DNA from: Nitrospina sp.
GTDB taxonomy: Bacteria > Nitrospinota > Nitrospinia > Nitrospinales > Nitrospinaceae
DNA length: 64,000 nucleotides
Assembly: GCA_020430445.1 (NCBI GenBank)
Contig: JAGQJZ010000001.1
Span: 1-64,000, forward strand
Direction: 5' to 3'
Below are positions 53,648 through 62,051 of this stretch, piece after piece. A program made the translations under genes and the position numbers. The number at the start of each line of letters is the position of its first letter. The first letter of the stretch is position 1. The notes below the pieces were generated by a model. It worked only from the letters and a program-made list of their open reading frames with translations, did not search any database and was not told where the DNA came from.

Positions 53648-54913
53648 CTATTCGCTGCCGGTTCTTCCCCGGACCAGCATGACCTCGGGCCCCTGCTTCG
53701 TGTGCTCTGTCCAAAGCGCGTAGACACGCCCCCCGGTTCCGGGAAACAACTGCGGATAGGAAATACTTCTTTGATTGAACGGAAGCGCCTGCGGAGCGAA
53801 TACCGAGTTTCCAGTTCCAACCCGCACCAGCCAGGGGCCTGCCGGCCCCCAACCGTCTTCCTGTTTTGGATCCCGTCCCTGGAAAATCACCCAGGCCTCG
53901 CCGTCCACTTCCGCAATATGCGGGTGGTTGGGGTCGAGGACCGTCCCCTGGATTTCAAACGGGGTGGAAAAGGTTTTTCCCGAGTCAGTCGATTGAGCCA
54001 TCAGCAACCGGGCCCGGCCCTCTCCCGCGGTGTACCAGGTCAGGATCAACCGTCCATCGACCCATTTCATGGCCGGACCCGAATGGGCGCAGCCGTTGAT
54101 CTTCCAGCCTTTTTGCGAAACGCGAACCGGTTGCGACCAGGTTTTGCCTTCGTCCTTCGATGTGGCGACCACGATGACACGTTCGTTTTCCCCGAACACG
54201 TGACGCCAGGTCATGTATAAATTTCCCGCGTCGTCCGTGGTGAGAGCGGGACGGCAGCAGGGGCAGATACGCCCCGACACTTTCACGTTGGCATTGAAAG
54301 TCGCTCCCTGGTCATCCGACCGGGCCAGGTAGATGGAAGCCATCCCCGGCGGTTCCGTGGCCTTGTCGCGGCCGTCGATCCAGGCGGCGTAGACTTTTCC
54401 CTGCGCTGAGGTCTCCAGCGTAAAAAACGAATGCATCCCCTTGCCGCCGTCATCGTTGACCAGAACGGGAGGCAGAAAACTCCTGCCGAAATTCATGGAA
54501 CGTCCAAATTTGATCCCGCCCGTTCCTTCCCAGAGCGAATAAATTCCAATCCCCGGTCCAACGCGTAACTGCGGATTGTTTTCCCCATGGGCGCTGACTT
54601 CCCCCACATCCTGATTGATCCGGTAGTCGTGACCAAAACTCTGCCCTTCGTTGTGTGACCTTTTGAACACGAGGTCCGCTCCCTTTTCACCGGGAGTGGC
54701 GATGATCATGTTGATCCCTTCCGACGCCCACACCCAGAATTGCGCCCCCATCCCGGGCCCCAGGGAGCGGGGTGAGGATTCCCAGGCAGGGTTCCCGGAA
54801 ACCGCGGACGGAGACGCCGCAGTGGCTTTAATATCCGCCTGTGGCGCCGCGGCGCAGGCACAGAGGAACAGGAGACTGGTCAGGGCTGCGAGCCTGTGTA
54901 TTGGCGAATTCAT
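53648..54913 (-). CDS. Asp-box (BNR/sialidase-like) lipoprotein with CPCC motif
   Basis: The 421-aa protein has a lipoprotein signal (FLCAC lipobox) and at least five Asp-box turns (SHNEGQSF, SMNFGRSF, SDDQGATF, SKDEGKTW, STDSGKTF) that mark a sialidase-type propeller. The conserved sialidase Arg triad is not evident, so sialidase activity is doubtful. A segment SGRICPCCRPALTTD could bind a metal. The ATG at 54913 with AAAGG upstream was preferred over a GTG three codons earlier. It lies downstream of the TonB receptor on the same strand. Confidence 0.82.
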   Translation of the reverse strand: MNSPIHRLAALTSLLFLCACAAAPQADIKATAASPSAVSGNPAWESSPRSLGPGMGAQFWVWASEGINMIIATPGEKGADLVFKRSHNEGQSFGHDYRINQDVGEVSAHGENNPQLRVGPGIGIYSLWEGTGGIKFGRSMNFGRSFLPPVLVNDDGGKGMHSFFTLETSAQGKVYAAWIDGRDKATEPPGMASIYLARSDDQGATFNANVKVSGRICPCCRPALTTDDAGNLYMTWRHVFGENERVIVVATSKDEGKTWSQPVRVSQKGWKINGCAHSGPAMKWVDGRLILTWYTAGEGRARLLMAQSTDSGKTFSTPFEIQGTVLDPNHPHIAEVDGEAWVIFQGRDPKQEDGWGPAGPWLVRVGTGNSVFAPQALPFNQRSISYPQLFPGTGGRVYALWTEHTKQGPEVMLVRGRTGSE

Positions 54914-54965
54914 TATTTTCACCTTTCAGAAAGTGGTCAACCAGATATTCTCTTCCCGGGCACAA

Positions 54966-54989
54966 GCCGTGGACCTCGCGGTCCACGGC
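54966..54989 (-). promoter_or_regulatory. Perfect hairpin in the leader of the Asp-box lipoprotein gene
   Basis: A 10-bp perfect stem (arms 54966-54975 and 54980-54989, GCCGTGGACC/GGTCCACGGC) with a 4-nt loop sits about 50 bp ahead of the lipoprotein start on the minus strand. No T-run follows. A second 8-bp stem (55011-55018 with 55023-55030) lies upstream, inside the possible micropeptide. Confidence 0.6.
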
Positions 54990-54997
54990 CGTCACCC

Positions 54998-55087
54998 TTA
55001 GGAGGAGGAATGTCCGCCACAAGGCGGACAATAGCAGGAAGAGCTGCACACACAACCGTCCTTCCTGAAACTGCACGACGTTCCCAA
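54998..55087 (-). CDS. Possible Cys-rich micropeptide between the TonB receptor and Asp-box genes
   Basis: A 29-codon frame with a TTG start, preceded by AGGGAG at 6 bp, would encode a peptide whose second half reads GCVCSSSCYCPPCGGHSSS: Cys-x-Cys-x3-Cys-x-Cys-x2-Cys-x2-His. This density of metal-type ligands is far from chance-looking, but there is no ATG, the peptide is very short and a hairpin overlaps it. It is reported as a candidate only. Confidence 0.3.
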   Translation of the reverse strand: MGTSCSFRKDGCVCSSSCYCPPCGGHSSS

Positions 55088-55141
55088 AGTCCGCTCCCTG
55101 TCTTCGGAACGCCCCAGGGTCCACTACTTCCCTTCCCGCCG

Positions 55142-57520
55142 CTAGTAAGTCGCCTTGACCTGCATGTAATAGGTCCGCTGCGGGTAGGGATGGAAATCAA
55201 ACGCCTGGTAATTATTGAGATTGTTGATACCGAACGAACCCACCAGTTCATGGCCTTCCCAATACGTCCGGTAACTGGTTTTAAAATCGACGAACAACTG
55301 CTCGGTGGTGCCGCCGAACGTATCGGCGCGATCGGTATTGTCCAGCCGCGCATGGGCCCGGGAGGCGTAATGAATCCCGGTCACCACGTCCCACTGGTCC
55401 GTGATGTGGTACGTGGCCAGCCCGTTCACCCTCCAGGGAGCGATCAGGGGCAGTTGATTGCCCACAACCGATGGATCGACCCGGTTCGCCAGAACCTCGG
55501 AGTGAACATAGGTCGTATTGAAGACCAGGTCGAGGTTCGGGGTCAGCACACCGTTCTGGTGAAAATCAAACGCCACTCCCCGCTCCCGCACCTCATCGAT
55601 ATTTGAAAAGGTGGTGGTAAAGGAGGGAGGCGTGCTGAGGACCTGGGTCAGGATCAGGTCATCGATGGCGTTCTCAAAAAAATTGAGGCTCGCCCAGCCG
55701 TTTTCAAGGTCCTTGCGGATCATGAACGCCTTGTTGAACGCGTCCTCCCGGCGCAGGCCGGCGTTGGCGATCTGCACACCCAGCGCGCTGAACACGGTGT
55801 CGCCGTACAGTTCGCCGACGATCGGATACCGGTAGGCGCGGGCCAGTGAAAAAGCCAGGTGCCACCCTTCCGGTGCGTATTCCATGGAAAATTTCGGCGA
55901 AAAGGAATCCTGGCTCTTGTCGCTCAGGCTGGCGATCCCGGTTTTGAATCCCCGGTACGCCTGCCACCACTCCTGGCGTCCCCCCACCGTCGCGGTGAGG
56001 TCTCCCCAGAAATTCCAGGCGGCCTGCGCGAAGATGCCGTTGTTCATCGTCTGTCCGCCGTTCCGGCTGCGCAGCGAATCGCGCGTGGCTTCCACCCAGT
56101 TGAGGCTGTTGTATTGATCGATCTCCAGGGAATAATGGTCGAAATGGTACCCGGCGAAAAAGCTCAGGTCGTCATTTCCCAGGAATTTTTTGTTGGCAAA
56201 CAGCATGTCGAAGGTCTGCCATCCGGTGTCCTTGAAATCGGACACCACGCCGGAGCCGGTGTAGAGCGGATCGTCCGGGTTGACGCTGGAAACCGATTGC
56301 CGGTTGTGGGGATAGGTGTAAAGGCTGAAAGCCGTGTCGAACTTCCAGTTGCCGGGCAGGTTGCCCTTGGCCCCCAGGCCGAGGAGAACGTCCTGGCGGT
56401 GCGCGGTGGATTCGCTGAACACGGAACCGGGAATATTAAAGGCCACGCCCTGAGTCTGGAACGGCGTGCCCATAAACCCCGGGCCGCCCCAGATTTTGTT
56501 TCCCGCGGCGTCGGTCAGGTAGTTTTCCACACTGGTCTGATCCACCCGGTTGTCCAGCGCCGCCACCATGATGCGCCCCGTAAAGTCGTCGGTGAAATCG
56601 TACTGCCCTTTAAATTTAAAAATATTTTTGTTTTGAACTTCCTTGCCCGTCGACCCGTAAACGATCCGGTCGTTGCCCCGGGGGTCCGTGTCGCGGAAAG
56701 CGCCGCGAACAGCGGTCTGGGCTCCCGCAGCCGTGAACGGTCCGGTAGCGGCGATGAACGTCTGCGGCTGGCTCTCCGTCGTCCAGTGGTCGTAGAACGC
56801 GGAATAGGTGAAGCGGTCCACCCGATCCCCGACGTAAATATGAGTCTTGAATCCGGTAAAGGCGTCGTCGGTTCCATACTGTTTGTACGGTTGCACGAAG
56901 CCGGTAGAGTTCATGTCGAATTCGAACCCTTCCGGCGTGTGGGTCTTGATGTCAATCACCCCGCCCATCGCATTGCCGGAGTACAGGGCCGAGAACGCCC
57001 CGTAAATGATATTGACCTGTTCCACTTCTTCCGGTGAAACCAGTTCCCAGCGCGGCGCTCCATTCCACTGCGACTGCAGGTGGTAATGCAGGGGAAAACC
57101 GTCGACAAACACCATGATGCCCGCCTGCTGGAAGTTTCCGATCCCGTTCATCGTGACCAGGCCGTTGGTGTCCCCGATGTACCGCTGCCGGATCTGCAGG
57201 TTGGGCGCGTAGCGAAACGTATCGTCCATCGAAATCGCGTTGATCGACTCGATATCCTGCGCCGTGAACGCCGATTTGTAAATCAATTCCGGGTCAGCCC
57301 CAAGGAGCTCGTGCAGACGGGCTTTGGGGGCCGAAACGGCCACATCCTTCAAACGCCGGACTTTTTTACCGGGATCCGGGTTCTGATCGGCCAGAATCAT
57401 GGGAGCGGGCTTTTCCTCTTTTCCCTGCGACGCCTGGTCGTCGGCCACCGCAACCGTCCCCAAGCTCAATCCCGCAACCAGGGCAAACAGGAGCCCTCGA
57501 ATTAAACTTCCTGGTTTCAT
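55142..57520 (-). CDS. TonB-dependent outer-membrane receptor
   Basis: The 792-aa protein has a signal peptide, a plug domain (AFTAQDIESINAISMDDTFRYAPNL, GIMVFVDGFPL, VEQVNIIYGAFSALYSGNAMGGVIDIKT) and a C-terminal beta-barrel ending in aromatic MQVKATY. TonB-box sequence KDVAVSAPK is plausible after the signal. AGAGGA precedes the start. It imports an unidentified ligand; neighbours rich in His and Cys suggest a metal or metal chelate, for example copper, but this is an inference. Confidence 0.95.
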   Translation of the reverse strand: MKPGSLIRGLLFALVAGLSLGTVAVADDQASQGKEEKPAPMILADQNPDPGKKVRRLKDVAVSAPKARLHELLGADPELIYKSAFTAQDIESINAISMDDTFRYAPNLQIRQRYIGDTNGLVTMNGIGNFQQAGIMVFVDGFPLHYHLQSQWNGAPRWELVSPEEVEQVNIIYGAFSALYSGNAMGGVIDIKTHTPEGFEFDMNSTGFVQPYKQYGTDDAFTGFKTHIYVGDRVDRFTYSAFYDHWTTESQPQTFIAATGPFTAAGAQTAVRGAFRDTDPRGNDRIVYGSTGKEVQNKNIFKFKGQYDFTDDFTGRIMVAALDNRVDQTSVENYLTDAAGNKIWGGPGFMGTPFQTQGVAFNIPGSVFSESTAHRQDVLLGLGAKGNLPGNWKFDTAFSLYTYPHNRQSVSSVNPDDPLYTGSGVVSDFKDTGWQTFDMLFANKKFLGNDDLSFFAGYHFDHYSLEIDQYNSLNWVEATRDSLRSRNGGQTMNNGIFAQAAWNFWGDLTATVGGRQEWWQAYRGFKTGIASLSDKSQDSFSPKFSMEYAPEGWHLAFSLARAYRYPIVGELYGDTVFSALGVQIANAGLRREDAFNKAFMIRKDLENGWASLNFFENAIDDLILTQVLSTPPSFTTTFSNIDEVRERGVAFDFHQNGVLTPNLDLVFNTTYVHSEVLANRVDPSVVGNQLPLIAPWRVNGLATYHITDQWDVVTGIHYASRAHARLDNTDRADTFGGTTEQLFVDFKTSYRTYWEGHELVGSFGINNLNNYQAFDFHPYPQRTYYMQVKATY

Positions 57521-57668
57521 AACACATCCTCTTGAGTTGTATGCCGCTGTTCAAGTGGGGAAAGAGGTCGTGGCCCGCGCGGACAAACCCGCGCCAATGC
57601 GCATGACAGATCACAAAACAACGGACGCGCCTTTTCCCGTTTAAATGTCTACTTGAATGGAAATGAAC

Positions 57669-58079
57669 TCAGGAAATGCGTGGAGGGGGAATAGCGGGAA
57701 GAAAGACCCGGGGATGAAACACACACCCGGTCTCTTGCGGAATAAGGAAATCGCTACAACGTTTATCCCGGAGCGTGTTGTCTTCAGCCCATAAACCGGA
57801 ATAGGAAGCGCCACTCCCGGCAGGCAACCCGTTCTGCGAGGGACCGCAATGGTTTTTCAGAACGCAGGGAGAAGGAAATTTTGATGGTTTTTTATGAACA
57901 TGCGGGCAGAGGGTGCCTGCATGACGCCCTTCCAAATCACAAGCCAGATGCGCCTTGTCCTTCTTCTGGACAAAAGGGTTCCCGGCCTCATGGTGAGAAT
58001 GCACCATGGCCTGGGCGGCCTGCGCTCCCAGCAAAAGCGCTGGAAACAGGGCGAATATAAGAAAAATCATTTTCCGCAT
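57669..58079 (-). CDS. Secreted His/Cys-rich protein, possible metal binder
   Basis: The 136-aa protein has a signal peptide (FLIFALFPALLLGAQAAQA) and a mature part with HSHHE, HLACDLEGRH, LCPHVHKK, PCVLKNHCGP and later Cys residues, a composition suited to binding soft metals. I recognise no named family. The gene precedes the TonB receptor by about 150 bp on the same strand, so they may share a transcript and a substrate. Confidence 0.7.
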   Translation of the reverse strand: MRKMIFLIFALFPALLLGAQAAQAMVHSHHEAGNPFVQKKDKAHLACDLEGRHAGTLCPHVHKKPSKFPSPCVLKNHCGPSQNGLPAGSGASYSGLWAEDNTLRDKRCSDFLIPQETGCVFHPRVFLPAIPPPRIS

Positions 58080-58169
58080 GAGGGCAAGGGTAAATCAGCG
58101 AGACCTTTAAAATCAAGATTTTTTTCAGATTTTACCGCTGAAAACGGCTTTCCACCCTGGAAGGGATGG

Positions 58170-58208
58170 AAAAGTAAAAGGGCCGACACCTTTCGGCACC
58201 GGCCCTTT
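58170..58208 (-). terminator. Terminator downstream of the porin gene
   Basis: On the minus strand a 14-bp stem (three G-T wobbles in the upper part) with a GAAA tetraloop is followed by TTTTACTTTTCC. It lies about 80 bp past the porin stop and separates it from the His/Cys-rich secreted protein gene. Confidence 0.82.
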
Positions 58209-58290
58209 CTGGAGGAGGACAGACCGGACAGGCTTTGGAGAAAACCCGTCCGGTCAGCTCAAACTGGAACCAACAGGAAACACCCTCAGG

Positions 58291-59661
58291 TTAGAAAGTG
58301 ATATCCCACTGTACGCGCACCCGGGCTTCCTCATCCTCGAATCCGGTGCGATTGTTATCGAGGGTCAACAGGGAAGCGTCCACGGTGATCTTGTTGTTGT
58401 GATCGGCGACGAACCAGTTGATCGCCCCGGTGAACTCGTTCCGGTGGTTCTGATAATGCGGAGTGTTGCCGTAGGGATCGAAATTGGTGTCCGGCTCGTC
58501 CACGAAGGCGTAGCGAAACGCCACTTCCAACTGCGGCGGCACGAAGGAAACCAACTCGTTGAAGAAGTAGCCGACCTGTGCGTACGCGCCTTCCATGTAA
58601 CGGATATACTGCTGGCCGGTGTCATGAACCCGTTTCCAGTGATATTCTTCCTGGATGGAAAGGCCATTCCACTTGAAGGCGAATTCCTGCACATACTGCC
58701 GGATGTTGAACTGTTCCGGCGCCGCGGCGCCTTCATCGGTGAACTCGTCCAAGTTGCCGCAACCGGAAGAAGACCAGCGGGTACAAACGCCGTTGTTCTG
58801 CGCGGCGGCGAACGCCAGAGAACCGGTTGGCTTCTTGTGCCGGGAAACGTCGGACTGTTTCCACTTCAGGTCACGGCCGAGGAAGTTCCACTGGATGCGG
58901 CCCATGTACATGAAATTGTCATCCGGATTGTACACGCCCTTGCCCTCACCGTTGAACACACCAGCGTAGTAGCGCATGTCCGCCAAAGTGCCCTTGAACA
59001 GGTGCCCCTGCGCCATGACACCGATCTGACGATCGATGGTGAACTGCCGGTTGACGATGGACCGCTCGACAAACTGCTGTTTACCGGAGGAGTCGACACG
59101 TTCGCGGTTGTAGTTGATCTTCCACTGACCCACGCGGATGCCGAACCATTCCCACGGCTGAACGTCGATACGCCAGTCGATCACGCGGGTACGGCTGTCG
59201 CGGGACTGATCACCGCCACAACAATCCGCCATCGGCTGCAGGTCCACTTCGAAGTAGTATTTGATCCAGGGCTTGTAACCGTGACCGCCGATTTTCATAC
59301 GCACCCGGCGCGTTTCAAACGTGTGAACGTCATCATCCGGACCGAAGTCTCCCATACGGCGGGGATCCCCTTCTTCCAGGCCCGTGAAACGCATCTGCGC
59401 GCGCCAGGCCAGATTGGTCTGGAACAACCCGTTGCCGGTTTCCAGGCGGAATCCCTTGCTGCCATAGCTCAGGCGAACATCATTGGTCGTGCTCACCTTG
59501 TGGGTGTTGTAGTTAACCTTGTTATCCGTAGCCGACAGAGAATCGACTTTCTCTTCCATCGCCTGCAAGCGAAGTTCGCCCTGGGACATATCCGCCTGGG
59601 CAGTGCTGACGGCAAGCGCGCTCAGCAACATGAAACCAAAACACAACCAAACTTTTTTCAT
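58291..59661 (-). CDS. Phosphate-selective (OprO/OprP-type) porin
   Basis: The 456-aa protein has a signal peptide (cut near AQA), a short coiled coil (LRLQAMEEKVDSLSA) of the type that trimerises outer-membrane porins, and a barrel with alternating strands: RRVRMKIGGHGYKPWIKYYFEVDL, IDWRIDVQPWEWFGIRVGQWKINYNRERV and a final VRVQWDITF ending in Phe. This is the OprO/OprP family, though selectivity for phosphate is not proven by sequence. AGGAGGAGG precedes the start, and it has a long leader and its own terminator. Confidence 0.9.
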   Translation of the reverse strand: MKKVWLCFGFMLLSALAVSTAQADMSQGELRLQAMEEKVDSLSATDNKVNYNTHKVSTTNDVRLSYGSKGFRLETGNGLFQTNLAWRAQMRFTGLEEGDPRRMGDFGPDDDVHTFETRRVRMKIGGHGYKPWIKYYFEVDLQPMADCCGGDQSRDSRTRVIDWRIDVQPWEWFGIRVGQWKINYNRERVDSSGKQQFVERSIVNRQFTIDRQIGVMAQGHLFKGTLADMRYYAGVFNGEGKGVYNPDDNFMYMGRIQWNFLGRDLKWKQSDVSRHKKPTGSLAFAAAQNNGVCTRWSSSGCGNLDEFTDEGAAAPEQFNIRQYVQEFAFKWNGLSIQEEYHWKRVHDTGQQYIRYMEGAYAQVGYFFNELVSFVPPQLEVAFRYAFVDEPDTNFDPYGNTPHYQNHRNEFTGAINWFVADHNNKITVDASLLTLDNNRTGFEDEEARVRVQWDITF

Positions 59662-59983
59662 TTCAGGATTCCTCCTCCTATTGATAGATGGCCCTTCCTG
59701 TTTCCCCTCGAGCCAGGCAGGTCAAAAAAACAGGTGAAGAATATTCCTGTTGTGTTAGTGAAATGTTAGCCAAAAGTTTAATTTGATTTAGACAAGGTAG
59801 GATAAAATTTTAAAACCCAAGAAGATAGCCGCTCCACGGATATTGCGTCATTCCCGGGTACGGCACACCAGGCTTTCGATGTAAACCTTCCGGAAGACCT
59901 GTGCAGGTCTCCCCTGCTTCCCGGTCCGGCAACACACAGGTTTTGAGTCCCGCTTGAGACCCAATACAATTCGAAGCGGCGTC
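59662..59983. other. Gene-free 322-bp region between the SHOCT lipoprotein and porin genes
   Basis: The distal half holds the candidate structured RNA. The half nearest the porin is AT-rich (59755-59820) and probably carries its promoter, although no consensus pair stands out. No coding sequence is credible. Confidence 0.55.
59828..59980 (-). ncRNA. Candidate structured RNA element in the porin leader
   Basis: On the minus strand the ends pair over 8 bp (59973-59980 with 59828-59835) and again over 5 bp (59962-59966 with 59841-59845). Inside lie a 7-bp hairpin (59945-59962), a 6-bp pairing (59935-59940 with 59898-59903) and smaller palindromes. It starts 4 nt after the SHOCT lipoprotein stop and lies 166 nt before the porin start. 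I could not match it to a known riboswitch or 6S RNA. Confidence 0.4.
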
Positions 59984-60802
59984 CTAAAAATGTTCCCGAA
60001 GAATTTCCTGCTTTTTCTGGTTGTAGTCCGCCTCGTCGATCAGGCCGGCATCCAAAAGTTCTTTCAGCTTTTGTAACTTTTCCTTCACCACAGTTTCTCC
60101 ATCTGACGGCGTCACAGGTTGAACGACAGGAGCCGTCGAACGGGAGGAAGCCGCTTCCTGCTTCGCCGGAGGCTTCCAGTTTCGTTTCAGCGTCGGAATT
60201 TTCAAATCCACCACCATCCAGTCTTCCTGCTCCAGCGGCATCAGACCCGTCTTGATCACGTGCAGTCTCTGGGCCCGGGTGATGCGGACCAGCCGCCAGG
60301 TCCTTTGATTCATCCCCAGAAACTTGGCCCTGAAGGGAATGCCGTGAATGGCCTGGAAGCGCCAGTGCAAACGGTCCACCGTGCTAAACAGCTCACCCTC
60401 GATCACGCCGTCGCGCGACAGGTATTCAAACTGGATGTAGTCGCCGGAGTCCACCTTGTTGAGCGCGGCCCGAAACAGGGGAGCGATTTTCCCGATCTCA
60501 TCCTTGTGAAAAACCGGACGGGGAGGCGCCGGTTCCGTGGACTCTATACGCTGATACCAGAGCGACAACAGATGGTTTTCGATCTGTTTGCTGTCTATTT
60601 CGACAGGCTGGTCGATCTGGTACTGATCGAGTTGTCCCTGATATTCCTCGTTCTGCTCACCCAGCATGGCGAGGTTACGGAACACAATGGTGAGGTTGTT
60701 CTTTGAATAAGGTTTGGAAGCCTGATCGACGGTTTTGCCGCATGCCGGCAGGAACGCCAGAAGAACCGCGAGCAAACCGATTGCGGAAATATTTTTAATC
60801 AT
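59984..60802 (-). CDS. Lipoprotein with C-terminal SHOCT domain
   Basis: The 272-aa protein has a lipoprotein signal (lipobox LPAC, Cys21), a central domain of unknown family (about 30-215), a Ser/Pro/Glu linker, and a C-terminal SHOCT motif (VVKEKLQKLKELLDAGLIDEADYNQKKQEILREHF), a short helical hairpin common at the ends of diverse bacterial proteins. It stands alone upstream of the porin. Function unknown. Confidence 0.82.
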   Translation of the reverse strand: MIKNISAIGLLAVLLAFLPACGKTVDQASKPYSKNNLTIVFRNLAMLGEQNEEYQGQLDQYQIDQPVEIDSKQIENHLLSLWYQRIESTEPAPPRPVFHKDEIGKIAPLFRAALNKVDSGDYIQFEYLSRDGVIEGELFSTVDRLHWRFQAIHGIPFRAKFLGMNQRTWRLVRITRAQRLHVIKTGLMPLEQEDWMVVDLKIPTLKRNWKPPAKQEAASSRSTAPVVQPVTPSDGETVVKEKLQKLKELLDAGLIDEADYNQKKQEILREHF

Positions 60803-61049
60803 CCATCAAATTCCAAAATAAAAGACCAGAGGCAGGACACTTCAAACTATTGGATGCCGCGACCGGCGGCATGGCACTCAAAGGCCTGCGGGTTGCCACA
60901 AACGCCTTAGAAGGATTCGAAGCCCTTTTCAAATAATACCCTTAAAAAGGGAATTTCCATACCGGGGGCGGTGGGTTTCAGGGTCAAAAAAACGAGGTCA
61001 AATCAATTTCTAACATACAGGGCTGGCCAGGCGGACAGGAATCGGCTCC

Positions 61050-62033
61050 TCACACCATGCAGGAACGGACTCCCGCTTGCAAACGCCCGGCGTCCAGTCC
61101 ACGGCCGATGAACACCAGACGGTTGAGCGGCTTGCCCCCCTTCCATCCCGCACCGGACTGGCTGTCGTACATCTGAAAAACACTCTGGAACAGGCACGGC
61201 AACGGTGAATCCGGCAGGTGCAGCACTCCTTTGGCCCGGAACACGTCCATCCCTTCCATGATCAACAGCATCTGCAACCATTGACGGAAGCGTCCTTCGT
61301 CGATCTTCCCTTCCAGTTCCAGACTGACGGAGGTGACGGGATTTTCCCCTTCATCCGGGTGATGGTGGTGTTGCGTCTCATCTTCTTCGTGATGGAGCAG
61401 GTCTTCGGAAATTTCAAACCCGCCCAGGTTGAGCAGCTTGTCCAGGTCCAAACGTCCATGCCGGGTGCGGTACAGGGCGGCGGTGGGGTTGATCGCACGC
61501 ACGCGCGCTTCCACCTTTTGCAGTTCCTCCGCCCCGGCCAAATCCGCCTTGTTGAGCAGCAAAACATTGGAAAAAGCAATCTGCTCCCACGCCACCTCCA
61601 AATCCTCCAGTTGCCGGTGGATATGCAGACAGTCGACCACAGTGATCACCCCATCCAGTTTCAACGCCTGCGGCAGCGCCTCTTCCAGCAAAAACGCCTG
61701 CGCGATGGGCCCAGGCGAGGCCAGCCCGGTGGCTTCGATGACAATGGCGTCGAACCGGTCCTGCCGCTTGAGCAACCGGCCCAGGGTTTCGATCAGGTCC
61801 GAACGGATCGAGCAGCAGACGCAGCCATTGCTCATTTCGAAGATATCGTCGTCGGCCCCGATGATCAGGTCGTGATCGACCGGAATCTCGCCAAATTCGT
61901 TTTCGACCACCGCAATGCGGCGGCCATGGTTCTGGCTCAGGATGTAATTGAGGAGTGTGGTCTTGCCCGCCCCCAGGCAGCCCGCCAGCAGGGTGACCGG
62001 CAATTCGCTTTCAGAGTAAACGCGTGGACTCAT
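61050..62033 (-). CDS. COG0523 (CobW/ZNG1-like) metallochaperone GTPase
   Basis: The 327-aa GTPase has Walker A GCLGAGKT (18-25), ENEFGEIPVD, the metal-binding CVCC (Cys71-Cys74), IEATGLASPGPIAQ, LLNKADL, a His/Asp/Glu-rich loop (HHEEDETQHHHHPDE) and a C-terminal CobW_C domain (LQMLLIMEGMDVFRAKGVLHL). Genomic linkage to znuABC indicates zinc handling rather than cobalamin synthesis. It begins 18 bp after znuB and probably shares its transcript. Confidence 0.92.
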   Translation of the reverse strand: MSPRVYSESELPVTLLAGCLGAGKTTLLNYILSQNHGRRIAVVENEFGEIPVDHDLIIGADDDIFEMSNGCVCCSIRSDLIETLGRLLKRQDRFDAIVIEATGLASPGPIAQAFLLEEALPQALKLDGVITVVDCLHIHRQLEDLEVAWEQIAFSNVLLLNKADLAGAEELQKVEARVRAINPTAALYRTRHGRLDLDKLLNLGGFEISEDLLHHEEDETQHHHHPDEGENPVTSVSLELEGKIDEGRFRQWLQMLLIMEGMDVFRAKGVLHLPDSPLPCLFQSVFQMYDSQSGAGWKGGKPLNRLVFIGRGLDAGRLQAGVRSCMV

Positions 62034-62051
62034 CGTGTCTGCAATTCCGGG

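Noticed and set aside
59847-59965. Matching the porin leader to c-di-GMP, SRP or 6S RNA
   Set aside because: Short resemblances (CCGGAAGG, CAAGCGGG) occur, but the conserved cores and overall pairing do not fit.
60880-60935. Short plus-strand ORF (MALKGLRVATNALEGFEALFK) upstream of the SHOCT lipoprotein gene
   Set aside because: It has 21 codons, no ribosome binding site and no partner gene; it is likely chance.
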